From Sphingobium scionense (GTDB lineage Bacteria > Pseudomonadota > Alphaproteobacteria > Sphingomonadales > Sphingomonadaceae): a DNA stretch of 64,000 nt. The DNA lies in assembly GCF_014197035.1 (NCBI RefSeq), contig NZ_JACIEU010000009.1:173877-237876 (forward strand). The letters run 5' to 3'. The notes under the pieces are model-generated. The model worked only from the letters and a program-made list of their open reading frames with translations. It made no database searches and was not told where the DNA came from. The position numbers and the translations under genes are program-made. The stretch's first letter is position 1; each line of letters starts with the position of its first letter. Shown here piece by piece: positions 19,679 through 29,468 of this stretch.

Positions 19679-19798
19679 GAACGGGTTGTCGCCAATGTTG
19701 CCGTCTCGTTTCAGCCCGCGTTCAGTTGCCAATCCCGATCAGGGCGCTATCAGGACGGCTTGACCTTCCCGGGCAAGATCTAAGGAAAGCTTATTCGC

Positions 19799-20572
19799 AT
19801 GCGTTTCACTTCCGCGCTCAAGACCGTGGCGATCGGTTTCGCCCTCACCGCGTCCAGCGTGGCCTTCGCCCAGGGTGGCGGCGGTGGCGGCGGCGGTGCC
19901 GAGGAAATGAAGAAGGCGGAAACCGCTGCGAAGGCGGAGCAGAATGCCAAGTCGCTCGGCGCGCAACTGACGCCGCAACTGCCGCCGGCGACCATTCCGG
20001 CCGACCCGCAGAACATCTGGGATCTTGATCTGTCGAGCGGTGGCCGCGTGCGCATTCAGCTGCGTCCGGACATCGCCCCCAACCATGTCGAGCGAATCAA
20101 GGAACTGACCCGCCAGGGCTTCTACAATGGTCTGAAGTTCCACCGCGTCATCCCCGGCTTCATGGCCCAGGGCGGCGATCCCAAGGGCGACGGCACCGGC
20201 GGTTCGACGCTGCCCGACCTCAAGGCCGAGTTCAACCCGATGCCGCATCTGCGCGGCACCCTGTCGATGGCCCGCGCCCAGAGCGAGGACAGCGCCAACA
20301 GCCAGTTCTTCATCGTGCTGCTGCCGCGCATGCAGCTCGACAAGAAATATACCGTGTTCGGCCGCGTGATCGAAGGCATGCAATATGTCGATGCGGTCCA
20401 TGAGGGCGAGCCGCCGGCCGACCCGACCGTGATCCTGCAGGCCTCGATCGAGAGCGACGGCAAGCCGCCGGTGCTGGCACCCCCGCCCCCGCCGCCGGCG
20501 CCCGAACCTGCGGCCTTGCCGTCGAAGAAGTCGGCTGCCCCGGCCAAGAAGCCGGCCCCCAAGAAGAAGTGA
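19799..20572 (+). CDS. Exported cyclophilin-type peptidyl-prolyl isomerase
   Basis: Catalyses proline isomerisation during protein folding in the periplasm. The 257-residue protein has a signal peptide (MRFTSALKT ... SVAFAQ, about 1-25) followed by a Gly-rich stretch, then the cyclophilin core with [21 protein letters not shown] and [15 protein letters not shown]. The last 40 residues are a Pro/Ala/Lys tail ending PKKK. The tail is not part of the fold and may contact the cell wall or be disordered. queA follows after 25 bases. Confidence 0.92.
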   Translation: MRFTSALKTVAIGFALTASSVAFAQGGGGGGGGAEEMKKAETAAKAEQNAKSLGAQLTPQLPPATIPADPQNIWDLDLSSGGRVRIQLRPDIAPNHVERIKELTRQGFYNGLKFHRVIPGFMAQGGDPKGDGTGGSTLPDLKAEFNPMPHLRGTLSMARAQSEDSANSQFFIVLLPRMQLDKKYTVFGRVIEGMQYVDAVHEGEPPADPTVILQASIESDGKPPVLAPPPPPPAPEPAALPSKKSAAPAKKPAPKKK

Positions 20573-20597
20573 GCTTGCGCCCGGAAGGGCCATCGTC

Positions 20598-21632
20598 ATG
20601 CGTGTAGACCTGTTCGATTTCGATCTGCCGGCGGAGAATATCGCCCTCCGTCCGGCCAGCCCGCGCGATTCGGCGCGCCTTCTGCTCGTGCCCGGCGACG
20701 GCGCGATGGAGGATCGCATCGTGCGCGACCTGCCGTCCTTGTTGCGCGCAGGCGATGTGCTGGTCTTCAATGACACCCGCGTAATTCCCGCCCAGCTGGA
20801 AGGGATGCGGGGCGAGGCGCGGATCGGCGCGACCCTGCACAAGCGGCTGGGCCTGCGCCAGTGGCAGGCCTTCCTGCGCAATGCCAAGCGGGTGCGTGAT
20901 GGCGACCGGATCGATTTCGGCGCCGGTGTCACCGCGATCGCCGGCCCGCGCGACGACGATGGCGGCGTCACCCTGGATTTCGAGGGCGAGGAACCGGTCG
21001 AGATCCTGCTGGAACGGGCCGGGCGCATGCCGCTGCCGCCCTATATCGCCAGCAAGCGCGCCACCGACGAGCGCGACCGCAGCGATTACCAGACCATGTT
21101 CGCGCGCGAGGATGGTGCGGTCGCCGCGCCCACCGCCGCGCTGCATTTCACGCCCGACCTCACCGCCGCACTGGCGCAGGCCGGTGTGCTGACCGAAACG
21201 CTGACCCTGCATGTCGGCGCCGGCACCTTCCTGCCGGTCAAGGCGGACGATACCGACGACCATCGCATGCATGCCGAATGGGGGCGGATCGATCAGGACA
21301 CGGCCGATCGCCTGAACGCCGCGCGGGCGGCCGGCGGCCGGATCATCGCGGTCGGCACCACCTCGCTGCGCCTGCTCGAAAGCGCGACCGGGCAGGATGG
21401 CGTGATCCGCCCCTTCGCCGACGAAACCCGCATCTTCATTACGCCCGGCTACCGCTTCCGCGCGATCGACGGGCTGATGACCAATTTCCACCTGCCCAAA
21501 TCGACCCTGTTCATGCTGGTCAGTGCCTTGATGGGCCGCGATCGGATGCAGCAGGTCTACGCCCATGCGATCGCCACCGGCTATCGCTTCTACAGCTATG
21601 GCGACTCCAGCCTGTTGCTGCCGGAGCGATAG
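20598..21632 (+). CDS. queA: S-adenosylmethionine:tRNA ribosyltransferase-isomerase
   Basis: Makes epoxyqueuosine in tRNA wobble position 34 by transferring the ribosyl part of SAM. The 344-residue protein has the expected [11 protein letters not shown] opening, [33 protein letters not shown], and the C-terminal [20 protein letters not shown]. The tgt gene that often follows queA is absent here; a convergent gene comes next. Confidence 0.97.
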   Translation: MRVDLFDFDLPAENIALRPASPRDSARLLLVPGDGAMEDRIVRDLPSLLRAGDVLVFNDTRVIPAQLEGMRGEARIGATLHKRLGLRQWQAFLRNAKRVRDGDRIDFGAGVTAIAGPRDDDGGVTLDFEGEEPVEILLERAGRMPLPPYIASKRATDERDRSDYQTMFAREDGAVAAPTAALHFTPDLTAALAQAGVLTETLTLHVGAGTFLPVKADDTDDHRMHAEWGRIDQDTADRLNAARAAGGRIIAVGTTSLRLLESATGQDGVIRPFADETRIFITPGYRFRAIDGLMTNFHLPKSTLFMLVSALMGRDRMQQVYAHAIATGYRFYSYGDSSLLLPER

Positions 21633-21661
21633 GGCAGGCGTCTACCCCTTCGGTTGGTTGC

Positions 21662-22102
21662 CTATTTGAACGAGGCCAGGCATTCCACTTCGAGCGGGGC
21701 GCCGAGTGCCAGGCCGTCGGCGCCGAAGGCGCTGCGGGTGGGCAGGCGCTTGCCCTCGAAATAGCTGACATAGGTGGTGTTGAAGCGCGGCCAGTCGGCC
21801 ATGTCGTCCAGCATCACCGTGCATTTGACGACGTTGCCGAAGTCGAGGCCATTATCCTTCAATATCTTGCCGATCGAATCCATCGCATTCTTGACCGCCG
21901 CATCGAACCCTTCCTTGTGCGGGTCCATGCCGTCGGGCACCTGGCCGATCTGACCCGACATGTAGAGCATGTCGCCGACCCGGATCGCGGGCGAGAAGGG
22001 CAGCTTGGCCGGTAGCGGCTTCTGCGCGGCGGCGGGCGCGGCGATCATGAGGCCGGCCAGAAGGGCGATTGGCAGGGCGGGGGCGAGCAGCTTTTTCATC
22101 AT
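21662..22102 (-). CDS. Exported RidA/YjgF-family protein
   Basis: RidA proteins hydrolyse reactive enamine and imine products released by PLP enzymes, such as 2-aminoacrylate. The 146-residue protein has a signal peptide (MMKKLLAPALPIALLA ... APAAAQ, about 1-27), which cytoplasmic RidA lacks. The core has SPAIRVGDMLYMSGQIG, VVKCTVMLDDMADWPRFN and PTRSAFGAD, the last with the substrate-binding Arg, then Glu in LEVECLASF. Seventeen bases separate it from an exported PLP enzyme gene upstream, so the pair probably works in the same compartment. Confidence 0.88.
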   Translation of the reverse strand: MMKKLLAPALPIALLAGLMIAAPAAAQKPLPAKLPFSPAIRVGDMLYMSGQIGQVPDGMDPHKEGFDAAVKNAMDSIGKILKDNGLDFGNVVKCTVMLDDMADWPRFNTTYVSYFEGKRLPTRSAFGADGLALGAPLEVECLASFK

Positions 22103-22118
22103 GGGGCTCCGAAAAGGA

Positions 22119-23378
22119 TCAGACGCGGGGCAGGGCGGCGATCAGCCGTTCGACATCCCTGTCATCGTTGAACACCGATGGCGAGATGCGGAAATAATTG
22201 TCGTGGACGGATAGGCGCACCTGCGCCCGCGCCAGCGGATCGGTGAGCAGGCCCTTCGCATTGGGCAGGACGCAGCTCAGCAGCGGGCTGGTCGCGCCCG
22301 GCGGGGTGATGAGGCGATAGCCCTTGCGCGGCAGCTCGTCGCGCAGCTGGCCGATCAATTGCTGGGCATGGGCCTGGATCGCGGGGACGGTGAGGGCCGA
22401 GATGTAACTGATCGAATGATCGAGCATGGCGCTGATCGCCTGGGCATAGGTGCCGGTGCCGAAATGGCCGAGCGCGCCGGGGCGGGCGATATAGCTGGTC
22501 GGCGCGTCGCCGGGCGGATCGAGCGGGAAGACATGGGTCTGCGGCGGGGACAGGCCGATGCCGGGCGGCGCACCGGGCGCGGCAAAGCCATAATAGCCAT
22601 ATTCGGTGCGGGGCAGCCGGTCCGCGACGCCGCGCCGGACATAGAGGAAGCCCAGGCCAAAATCGCCCATCAGCCATTTATAGGTGGCGCAGGCGGCGAA
22701 ATCGACGCCGCTGTCGTGCAGGTCGATCGGCACCGCGCCGGCGGCATGGATAATGTCGGCATAGACGAGCGCGCCGACCTTGTGGGCCATCGCGCTGATC
22801 GCCTTCAGGTCATGCTGGAAGCCGTTATAGGTGGAGATGGCCGAGAGGCTGACCAGCTTCGTTCCCGGCGTGATGGCGCGGGCCATGTCCTCGGGCGCGA
22901 TGCGGCCCTCGCGCGCCTGCACCCAGGCGACATCGACGCCCTGTTTGGCCATTTCCTGATACATGGGGAAGGCGGCGTAGAAATGGAGCGTGTCGGTGAC
23001 GACGCGGCCGCCATCCTTTGGCAAGCCGAGTGCGCGCAGCACCGCCTGTTCGCCCATGGTGGTGGACTGGACCCAGGTGATCTCGTCCACGTCGGCGCCC
23101 ATCAATGCAGCGAATTTCGCGATCAGCGCGGCGCGATCGACCGGCTTGCGCGCGGCAGCGACGGGATCGAGCGTGCGGCCTGCGAGATAGGCGTCGGCGG
23201 CGGCTTTGGCGCCCAGGCTCACCGGATGGGTGGAGGCGCTGTCGAAATAGGCGAGCGGGGTGGCGGCGAAGCTGGCCTTGTCGGGCAGCGATGGCGGCGC
23301 GGCGACGGCGCGCGCGGTCTGCGCCGCGACTGGTATCGCGAGCGCCGCGCCCAACGCCTGGCGCCGGCTAAGGCTCAT
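22119..23378 (-). CDS. Tat-exported class V aminotransferase-fold PLP enzyme
   Basis: A 419-residue fold-type I PLP enzyme of the isopenicillin-N-epimerase/PvdN type. The N-terminus MSLSRRQALGAAL ... AARA is a twin-arginine signal, so it is exported folded with its cofactor. PLP-site residues visible are Asp208 and His211 (YADIIHAAGA) and Lys234 (ATYKWLMGDFGLGF). It overlaps the upstream aminotransferase by four bases (ATGA). Tat-exported PLP enzymes such as PvdN act on peptide siderophores in the periplasm; here the substrate is unknown. Confidence 0.88.
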   Translation of the reverse strand: MSLSRRQALGAALAIPVAAQTARAVAAPPSLPDKASFAATPLAYFDSASTHPVSLGAKAAADAYLAGRTLDPVAAARKPVDRAALIAKFAALMGADVDEITWVQSTTMGEQAVLRALGLPKDGGRVVTDTLHFYAAFPMYQEMAKQGVDVAWVQAREGRIAPEDMARAITPGTKLVSLSAISTYNGFQHDLKAISAMAHKVGALVYADIIHAAGAVPIDLHDSGVDFAACATYKWLMGDFGLGFLYVRRGVADRLPRTEYGYYGFAAPGAPPGIGLSPPQTHVFPLDPPGDAPTSYIARPGALGHFGTGTYAQAISAMLDHSISYISALTVPAIQAHAQQLIGQLRDELPRKGYRLITPPGATSPLLSCVLPNAKGLLTDPLARAQVRLSVHDNYFRISPSVFNDDRDVERLIAALPRV

Positions 23379-24511
23379 GCCATGATCCGGGCGAGCGCGG
23401 TCTTGAACGCCTGCATTTCCGCCGGCGTGCCGAAGGAGACGCGGACCCAGTCGTCCATATGCTTGCGCGGGCCGCCAATGAAGATCTTCTCCTTCGCCAG
23501 CGCGGCGGTGACATCGGCGCCGGGGCGGCCGACATGGATCATCGCGAAGCTGGTCTGCGAGGGAAGATATTTAAGCCCGCGCGCATCGAGCCAGGCGAAG
23601 AGATCGTCGCGCACCGCCTTGTTATAGGCCTTGCGCTGGGGCAGCAGGGTCGGATCGAGCAGGCTGGCCTCGGCCGCGACTACGGCGGGCATCGGCGTGA
23701 TGTTGACGCCATAATCGGCCATGCCGTCGAGCAGATCCTTGCGCCCGGCGATCAGGCCGCAGCGCAGGCCGGCAAGGCCGTAGATCTTCGAGAAGGTGCG
23801 GGTCACAAGGATGTCCGCGCCCTTCGCCACCAGGTCGAGGCAGCTCTGCGCGTCGCTATAGTGGATATAGGCCTCGTCTACGAGCAGCACGGAGCCGGCC
23901 GGCTTGTTGGCGAGCAGCCATTCGATGTCGGCGCGCGGGATCGGCAGGCCGGTCGGATTGTTGGGATTGCAGAGATAATAGACGCCGGCGTCCGGCGCGG
24001 CGGCGAGCAGCTTGCGGACATCGGCGGTGAAGTCGCCGGCCAGCGGCAGGGCGACGGCTCGGGTGACCGGCTGGTTGCCCTTGCCCAGGAACCCCTGGTC
24101 GAAGGTCGGCTCGAAATAGGCGATCGGGCGGGACTTGGACGAGTAGGTCAGTGCGACCGAACGCAACGGCATGAAGGAGCCGGGATGGACCTGAACCTGG
24201 TCGGGCGACAGGCCGTTCTGGCGGGCGAACAGGCTTTCCAGCTTCGACGCGAAGGCCATGCCATAGCGGCCGGCGAGCGGATCGAGCCCGGACAGCGCCT
24301 GCAGCGCGGCGGGGGCGGGGCCGAGCGGGTTTTCGTTGCTGTTGATGAAGATGCCGTCGGTCAGCGTGGCGACCATCGCCTTGGGATCATCGCTCATCGC
24401 CACCTTGCGGTCGCGCTGGGCCAGGGCGGGTGCTGCGCCGGCTATTGCCGCCGCGCCCATGGCACCGCGCATCAGCATGCGGCGGCTGAGAGTGTCCGGA
24501 CGGTCGGTCAT
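23375..24511 (-). CDS. Tat-exported class I/II aminotransferase (histidinol-phosphate aminotransferase-like)
   Basis: A 378-residue PLP aminotransferase resembling HisC. A twin-arginine signal (SRRMLMRGAMGAAAIAG, about 9-25) precedes the fold. The core shows NENPLGP (59-65), CNPNNPTG (181-188), VDEAY (Asp212) and the PLP lysine in TRTFSKIYGLAGLR (Lys242). Export argues against a role in histidine synthesis. The start at 24511 places the Tat signal at the N-terminus. Translationally coupled to the following PLP gene. Confidence 0.88.
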   Translation of the reverse strand: MTDRPDTLSRRMLMRGAMGAAAIAGAAPALAQRDRKVAMSDDPKAMVATLTDGIFINSNENPLGPAPAALQALSGLDPLAGRYGMAFASKLESLFARQNGLSPDQVQVHPGSFMPLRSVALTYSSKSRPIAYFEPTFDQGFLGKGNQPVTRAVALPLAGDFTADVRKLLAAAPDAGVYYLCNPNNPTGLPIPRADIEWLLANKPAGSVLLVDEAYIHYSDAQSCLDLVAKGADILVTRTFSKIYGLAGLRCGLIAGRKDLLDGMADYGVNITPMPAVVAAEASLLDPTLLPQRKAYNKAVRDDLFAWLDARGLKYLPSQTSFAMIHVGRPGADVTAALAKEKIFIGGPRKHMDDWVRVSFGTPAEMQAFKTALARIMA

Positions 24512-24542
24512 GCTGTATTTCTCCCCCCGAAGATCACAAAAA

Positions 24543-24571
24543 AAGGGCCGGTCCTTGGCGGACCGGCCCTT
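24543..24571 (-). terminator. Hairpin terminator after TonB receptor gene
   Basis: GGGCCGGTCC (24545-24554) pairs with 24560-24569, with A/T runs on both sides. It lies between the receptor gene and the downstream aminotransferase, so the PLP genes may get reduced read-through or have their own promoter. Confidence 0.85.
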
Positions 24572-24584
24572 CATTTTTACGCGC

Positions 24585-27200
24585 TTAGAACTTGAAGTCG
24601 ATACGCGCGTAATAATAGCCGCCGGCCGTGCTGTAGGGGCCATGGCCATAGGGCGTGTCATAGGCGCCCGCGCCGTTGATGTAGGGCGACTGGCCGACCG
24701 GTACAGTCACGCCCTTGAGCAGCTTGGGCACTTCGGGCTTCTGGTTGAACAGATTGTTCGCACCCAGCGAGAAGGTGACGGCATCGGTGAAGTCGTAGCT
24801 CACTTCCAGATCGGTGATCGGAGCGGCCTTGACCACGCCCTTGAAGTAGAGCTGGTCTGCGCCGCCGGCACCGTCCTGGATCAGGAAGCCGCCTTCGGGG
24901 ACGATGATCGCACCGCTGCTGTCGCGTGCGGTGAAGCCCGGCCGGATCAGCATGCTGGTCTTGCCATAATAGGTTTCACGCAGGTTCAGGCTGAACGGGC
25001 CGCTCTTGAACAGGGCGCCGAACACGACCTTATAGTCGGGCGTCGAGTCTTCGATGTTGCTTTCCGATGCCGCGTTGAACAGCGGATAGCCGACCTTGTT
25101 GTTGGTGATCTTGGTCTTGTTGTAGTTGGCGTTCAGCGACAGGTTGAGCGAGCCGAAGTCCAGGGCCACCGGATAGGAGGCCGAGAAGTCGATACCCATC
25201 GTCCGGGTGTCGATGCCGTTGGTGAAGCTCTGGACGCCGACGGTCTGGAGCGCGGTGTCGAGGACGATGCCCGCCGCCGCCAGCGCGTCGAAGATCGCGG
25301 CCGCGCCCGGCTGGACGACGCCGCCCTGGACCGCGTTACGCGATGCGGTGGCGGTGATGCGGTCCTTGATCTTGATCATATAGGCATCGACCGTGACTGC
25401 CAGCTTGGGCACCGGACGCACGACGAAACCGGCCGAGAAATTCTTCGACTTTTCCGCGCCGAGCGGACCGAAACCGAGCAACTGGGCCGCCGGGGTGCCG
25501 GCAGGCAGCTGGGCGACGGCGCTGGTCGGGCCGACGTTGATGGTCGAATATTTCTGTTCGGCCAGGGTCGGCGCGCGGAAGCCGGTGCTGGCCGTGCCGC
25601 GGATCGCGAAGGCATCGCTGAAGTCGTAGCGGGTGGTGATCTTGCCGATCAGCGTGTCACCGAAATCGCTATAATCTTCATAGCGGCCGGCAAGGTCGAC
25701 GCTCCAGCCATCGACCGGTTCGGCGATGAAGTTGACATAGCCGGCCTTGGAATTGCGGGTGAAGCGGCCCGCGTCGGTCGCCTTGTAGCCCGGGAAGGAT
25801 TGAACGCCGGTCTTGTAGGTCGAATTCTCGTCGCCCTGGACGATTTCATACATGTCCTTGCGATATTCGCCACCGAACGCAAAGGTCAGCGGACCAGCCA
25901 TGCCGACGTCGAATTCCTTGCGAATGTCGGCGTTGACCGTGGTCTGGCTCAGGCGGAAGCCGCCGTCATAGGCCTTGTCAGGCGTATTGGCCGTGCCGAT
26001 GCCTGCGAGCGCTGCGGCATAGCTTTCCTGCCAGCGTTCGCGATGGGCCGACTTCTCGGTCCAGATCTCGTTCTTCTGATAGCCATAGGTGCCGCTGACG
26101 TCATAGGTCCAGTCGCTGCCGAAATCGCCCTTGGCGCCGACGGTGAAGCTATATTCGTCTTCGATCACATGCTGCAGCGGGACCATGCCGTAGGTGCCGG
26201 TATCGCCATAGCAGATGTTGGGATCATAAGCGGCTGAGGTGACATTGCCGCCCAGATTGCCGGTTTCGTAGCAGATGCGCTTGGGATGGCGATAGCCCTG
26301 CTTCGCCCAGCCTTCGCGACGCGACACGTCACCAAAAGCGTAGAGTTCGACGCCGCCGAAATCATAGCCGGCGTTGAAGAAGGCGACGTTCAGTTCCGAC
26401 TTGGGCTGGCCACCATTGATGTTGGCCAATGCGTCGCCGGCGAGGTTCGACCATTGGGCCGGGGCGTTGGGCTGGAGCGTGCCGTCGAGCTGGGTGACCT
26501 GAACCTGGCCCTTGCCGAGCGTGGTATAGTCCTGGCGGCGATGGAACAGGGTCAGGTCGAAATAGCCGTCCTCGCCCAGCTTGAAGCCGACATTGCCCGA
26601 GGCGGAGAAGAGTTCGCCCTGGCTGTTATAATATTGACCACCGGTCACCTTGAAGGTGCCGCCTTCGGTCTGGTCCTTGAGGATGAAGTTGATGACGCCG
26701 GCGATCGCGTCGGTGCCATAGACGGCAGCGGCGCCTTCCTGGAACACTTCGACCTGCTTGATCGCGTCTGGCGGAATGAGGTCGATGCTGGGCGCGGCCG
26801 AGCCGGAGAAGGCGCCGAGCACCTGAAGGATACCGTTACCGTGGCGGCGCTTGCCATTGACCAGAACCAGCGTGTGGTTCGGCGACAGGCCGCGCAGACG
26901 GGCCGACAGCGAGAAGCTGGACATGTCGGTGCCCTGCGTCTGCGCCGTGAAGCTTGGCACGATCTGGGTCAGCACCTGATTCATGTTGGGCTGGCCGACG
27001 CGGCTGATCGCGTCCTCGCTCAGCACCTGGATCGGCGCTGCGGATTCCGCGGCCGACATGCCGATGGCGCGGGTGCCGGTAACGATGATGGCTGTGCCGT
27101 CGTCAGCCTGCGGTTCCTGCGGTGCTTCCTGTGCAATTGCAGCAGCAGACCAGGACGAAGCGGCAATCAGTGATAGTTTAAGAGCGGATAATCTTGTCAT
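24585..27200 (-). CDS. TonB-dependent outer-membrane receptor
   Basis: A 871-residue outer-membrane transporter. A signal peptide (MTRLSALKLSLIAAS ... AIAQ, about 1-23) leads to the plug domain (GTRAIGMSAAESAAPIQVLS ... LRGLSPNHTLVLVNGKRRH ... VYGTDAIAGVINFIL), then the beta-barrel ending in the aromatic YYYARIDFKF expected by the BAM machine. The start at 27200 is preceded by AGGGGG; an in-frame ATG at 27221 lies inside the leader hairpin. It is the first gene of the minus-strand set with two exported PLP enzymes and RidA. The ligand is unknown; an amino-acid-containing compound is inferred from the neighbours. Confidence 0.95.
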   Translation of the reverse strand: MTRLSALKLSLIAASSWSAAAIAQEAPQEPQADDGTAIIVTGTRAIGMSAAESAAPIQVLSEDAISRVGQPNMNQVLTQIVPSFTAQTQGTDMSSFSLSARLRGLSPNHTLVLVNGKRRHGNGILQVLGAFSGSAAPSIDLIPPDAIKQVEVFQEGAAAVYGTDAIAGVINFILKDQTEGGTFKVTGGQYYNSQGELFSASGNVGFKLGEDGYFDLTLFHRRQDYTTLGKGQVQVTQLDGTLQPNAPAQWSNLAGDALANINGGQPKSELNVAFFNAGYDFGGVELYAFGDVSRREGWAKQGYRHPKRICYETGNLGGNVTSAAYDPNICYGDTGTYGMVPLQHVIEDEYSFTVGAKGDFGSDWTYDVSGTYGYQKNEIWTEKSAHRERWQESYAAALAGIGTANTPDKAYDGGFRLSQTTVNADIRKEFDVGMAGPLTFAFGGEYRKDMYEIVQGDENSTYKTGVQSFPGYKATDAGRFTRNSKAGYVNFIAEPVDGWSVDLAGRYEDYSDFGDTLIGKITTRYDFSDAFAIRGTASTGFRAPTLAEQKYSTINVGPTSAVAQLPAGTPAAQLLGFGPLGAEKSKNFSAGFVVRPVPKLAVTVDAYMIKIKDRITATASRNAVQGGVVQPGAAAIFDALAAAGIVLDTALQTVGVQSFTNGIDTRTMGIDFSASYPVALDFGSLNLSLNANYNKTKITNNKVGYPLFNAASESNIEDSTPDYKVVFGALFKSGPFSLNLRETYYGKTSMLIRPGFTARDSSGAIIVPEGGFLIQDGAGGADQLYFKGVVKAAPITDLEVSYDFTDAVTFSLGANNLFNQKPEVPKLLKGVTVPVGQSPYINGAGAYDTPYGHGPYSTAGGYYYARIDFKF

Positions 27201-27207
27201 TTTATGC

Positions 27208-27237
27208 CCCCTGTTATGCATTATCTTGACACAGGGG
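27208..27237 (-). promoter_or_regulatory. Leader hairpin that includes the receptor Shine-Dalgarno
   Basis: In the leftward mRNA, CCCCUGU (27237-27231) can pair with ACAGGGG (27214-27208) across a 16-base loop. The second arm is the Shine-Dalgarno element of the TonB receptor gene that starts at 27200, so pairing would hide it. Confidence 0.4.
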
Positions 27238-27449
27238 AGAACGAGGCTTGGTGAAATAACCGCTATTGCAGTGCAAAAATTATGACTCGATATGAAATAT
27301 TTCTGCTTCGTATCTAGTGTCGGATTCGTCAGCTTATTCTAGATTTGCAATGGTCTTCAAATGACAAGGCGGGATGTGCTGTGATGCATTTTGCAATCAA
27401 CTGGAATGGCGGGTTTTTGATCCTGGTTCGTTATTGATTTACTTGTGCC

Positions 27450-28076
27450 TCATCCGCCTTTTGCAGTGGCGATGAGCTTGCGGGCTTCCGCGCCGGTCCA
27501 GTCCATCGCGCCGACGACGCGGGCGACTTCCTTGCCCTTGGCATCATAAAGGACGGTGGTCGGCAGGACGCCGGTGGCATAGCCCAGGCCGAGCTTGTTC
27601 TCCGGATCGGTCCAGCCCTTGAGGTGGGGCAGCTTGTGTTTGGCGAAGAAGGGCTTGATCGCGGCCTGGCCCTGCACGTCCTGCGAGATCGTCAATACCG
27701 CCAAGCTCCTGTCACCTTCGCTGTCACTTTGCGCGGCGAGGGCATCGAGCGTCGGCATCTCCGCGACGCAGGGCGCGCACCAGGTCGCCCAGAGATTGAC
27801 CAGCAGCGGGCGGCCGGCAAAGTCCTGCAGGGTCGCCGTGCCGCCCTGCGGATTTTCGAACGCGAAGGTCGGCGCAGACGTGCCCGCCTTGCTGCGGTCG
27901 ATCGTGTAGTTGAACGCGCCCTTGGCGCTCGCCCCTACAGGGGGCTGGGCTTCGTCGCTCGTCACCTCGCCGCTGGCGCTCGCATTGGCTTGCCCCGCAG
28001 GCGGGGATTGCCTATCGCATGCCGCCAGCCCAGCCAGCAGGAGCAGTGTCATTACCGAGCGCAAGGACGATATCAT
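27450..28076 (-). CDS. TlpA-like thioredoxin-fold lipoprotein
   Basis: A 208-residue periplasm-facing thiol-disulfide reductase. The signal ends in the lipobox LAAC (Cys20), and the thioredoxin domain has the active site WATWCAPC (Cys100, Cys103) and the cis-proline region [12 protein letters not shown] low-complexity linker separates lipid anchor and domain. Its likely role is to reduce exported proteins, for example in cytochrome c maturation. The start codon at 28076 overlaps the argH start on the other strand; ATG 28052 is an alternative. Confidence 0.88.
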   Translation of the reverse strand: MISSLRSVMTLLLLAGLAACDRQSPPAGQANASASGEVTSDEAQPPVGASAKGAFNYTIDRSKAGTSAPTFAFENPQGGTATLQDFAGRPLLVNLWATWCAPCVAEMPTLDALAAQSDSEGDRSLAVLTISQDVQGQAAIKPFFAKHKLPHLKGWTDPENKLGLGYATGVLPTTVLYDAKGKEVARVVGAMDWTGAEARKLIATAKGG

Positions 28077-29463
28077 GGAAGCAGGCTCCAACAGCATGTG
28101 GGGTGGCCGGTTCGCGGCCGGCCCGGCATCGATCATGCGTGAGATAAATGCCTCCATCCCCTTCGACAAGCGCTTGTGGAAACAGGATATCGCCGGGTCC
28201 AAGGCGCATGTCGCGATGCTGGCCAAGCAGGGCATCGTCGATGGCGAGGATGCGCAGGCGATCACCGAGGGGCTGAATCGGATCGCTGCCGAATATGAAG
28301 CCAATGGCGTGCCGGTCAATCTGGACCTGGAAGATATCCACATGGTCACGGAGTCGCGGCTGGCCGAACTGATCGGCCCGGCCGCCGGGCGCCTGCACAC
28401 CGCGCGCAGCCGCAACGACCAGGTGGCGACCGATTTCCGCCTGTGGGTCCGCGACGCCATGGATGAGGTGATGGCGGGCCTGGCCGGGTTGCAGCAGGCA
28501 CTGCTCGCCCGTGCCGAGGAACATGTCGATGCGGTGATGCCGGGCTTCACCCATCTCCAGTCGGCGCAGCCGGTGACGCTGGGCCATCATCTGATGGCCT
28601 ATTATGAAATGGTGCGCCGCGACCGCAGCCGTTTTGCCGATGCGCGCGTGCGGCTGGACGAATGCCCGCTGGGCGCCGCCGCGCTGGCCGGCACCGGCTT
28701 CCCGATCGATCGCCATGCCACGGCGGCGGCGCTGGGCTTTGCCAAGCCGACCGACAACAGCCTGGACAGCGTGTCCGACCGCGACTTCGCGCTCGACTAT
28801 CTGATGGCCGCGACCCAGGCGTCGCTGCATCTGTCCCGCCTGGCCGAGGAGTTCATCATCTGGGCGAGCCAGCCCTTCGGCTTCGTCAAGCTGCCCGACG
28901 CCTATTCGACCGGCAGCTCGATCATGCCGCAGAAGCGCAATCCCGACGCGGCGGAACTGGTGCGCGGCCATGCCGGGCGGATCATGGGTTGCATGAATGC
29001 GCTGTGCGTGACGATGAAGGGTCTGCCGCTCGCCTATTCCAAGGATATGCAGGACGACAAGCCGCCGGTGTTCGAGGCGCACGACCTGCTGGGCCTGTCG
29101 ATCGCGGCGATGACCGGCATGATCGAGACGGTGACGTTCCGCACCGACCGGATGCGCGGTTTGGCGGAGAGCGGTTTCGCGACAGCGACAGACCTGGCCG
29201 ACTGGCTGGTGCGCGAGGGCGACATTCCCTTCCGCGAGGCGCATCATATCACCGGTCGTGCCGTGGCTGCAGCAGAGGAAGCCGGCGTGCAACTGGCCGA
29301 CCTGCCGCTCGACACGCTCAAGGCCATTGATGCGCGTATCGACGATCGTATCTATGCGGTATTGACGGTCGATGCGTCGGTCGCCAGCCGCAAGAGCCAT
29401 GGCGGCACGGCGCCCGATCAGGTGCGCGCGCGGATCGCCGCGGCGCGTGCGACACAGGAGTAA
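28075..29463 (+). CDS. argH: Argininosuccinate lyase
   Basis: Splits argininosuccinate to arginine and fumarate, last step of arginine synthesis. The 462-residue protein begins [10 protein letters not shown] after a short leader, and has [20 protein letters not shown] and the signature [12 protein letters not shown]. An AGGA element precedes ATG 28075; ATG 28096 is an alternative. It leads a rightward run argH, small lipoprotein, lysA, cysG-like. Confidence 0.97.
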   Translation: MEAGSNSMWGGRFAAGPASIMREINASIPFDKRLWKQDIAGSKAHVAMLAKQGIVDGEDAQAITEGLNRIAAEYEANGVPVNLDLEDIHMVTESRLAELIGPAAGRLHTARSRNDQVATDFRLWVRDAMDEVMAGLAGLQQALLARAEEHVDAVMPGFTHLQSAQPVTLGHHLMAYYEMVRRDRSRFADARVRLDECPLGAAALAGTGFPIDRHATAAALGFAKPTDNSLDSVSDRDFALDYLMAATQASLHLSRLAEEFIIWASQPFGFVKLPDAYSTGSSIMPQKRNPDAAELVRGHAGRIMGCMNALCVTMKGLPLAYSKDMQDDKPPVFEAHDLLGLSIAAMTGMIETVTFRTDRMRGLAESGFATATDLADWLVREGDIPFREAHHITGRAVAAAEEAGVQLADLPLDTLKAIDARIDDRIYAVLTVDASVASRKSHGGTAPDQVRARIAAARATQE

Positions 29464-29468
29464 GGCAG

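Noticed and set aside
18119..19732. 537-codon minus-strand open frame
   Set aside because: It runs antisense through xseB, ispA and coaD, three clear genes, and its His/Arg/Gln-rich text is typical of reverse-strand GC shadows.
24336..26237. 633-codon plus-strand frame opposite the TonB receptor
   Set aside because: Shadow of the receptor gene, which shows plug and barrel motifs over its full length.
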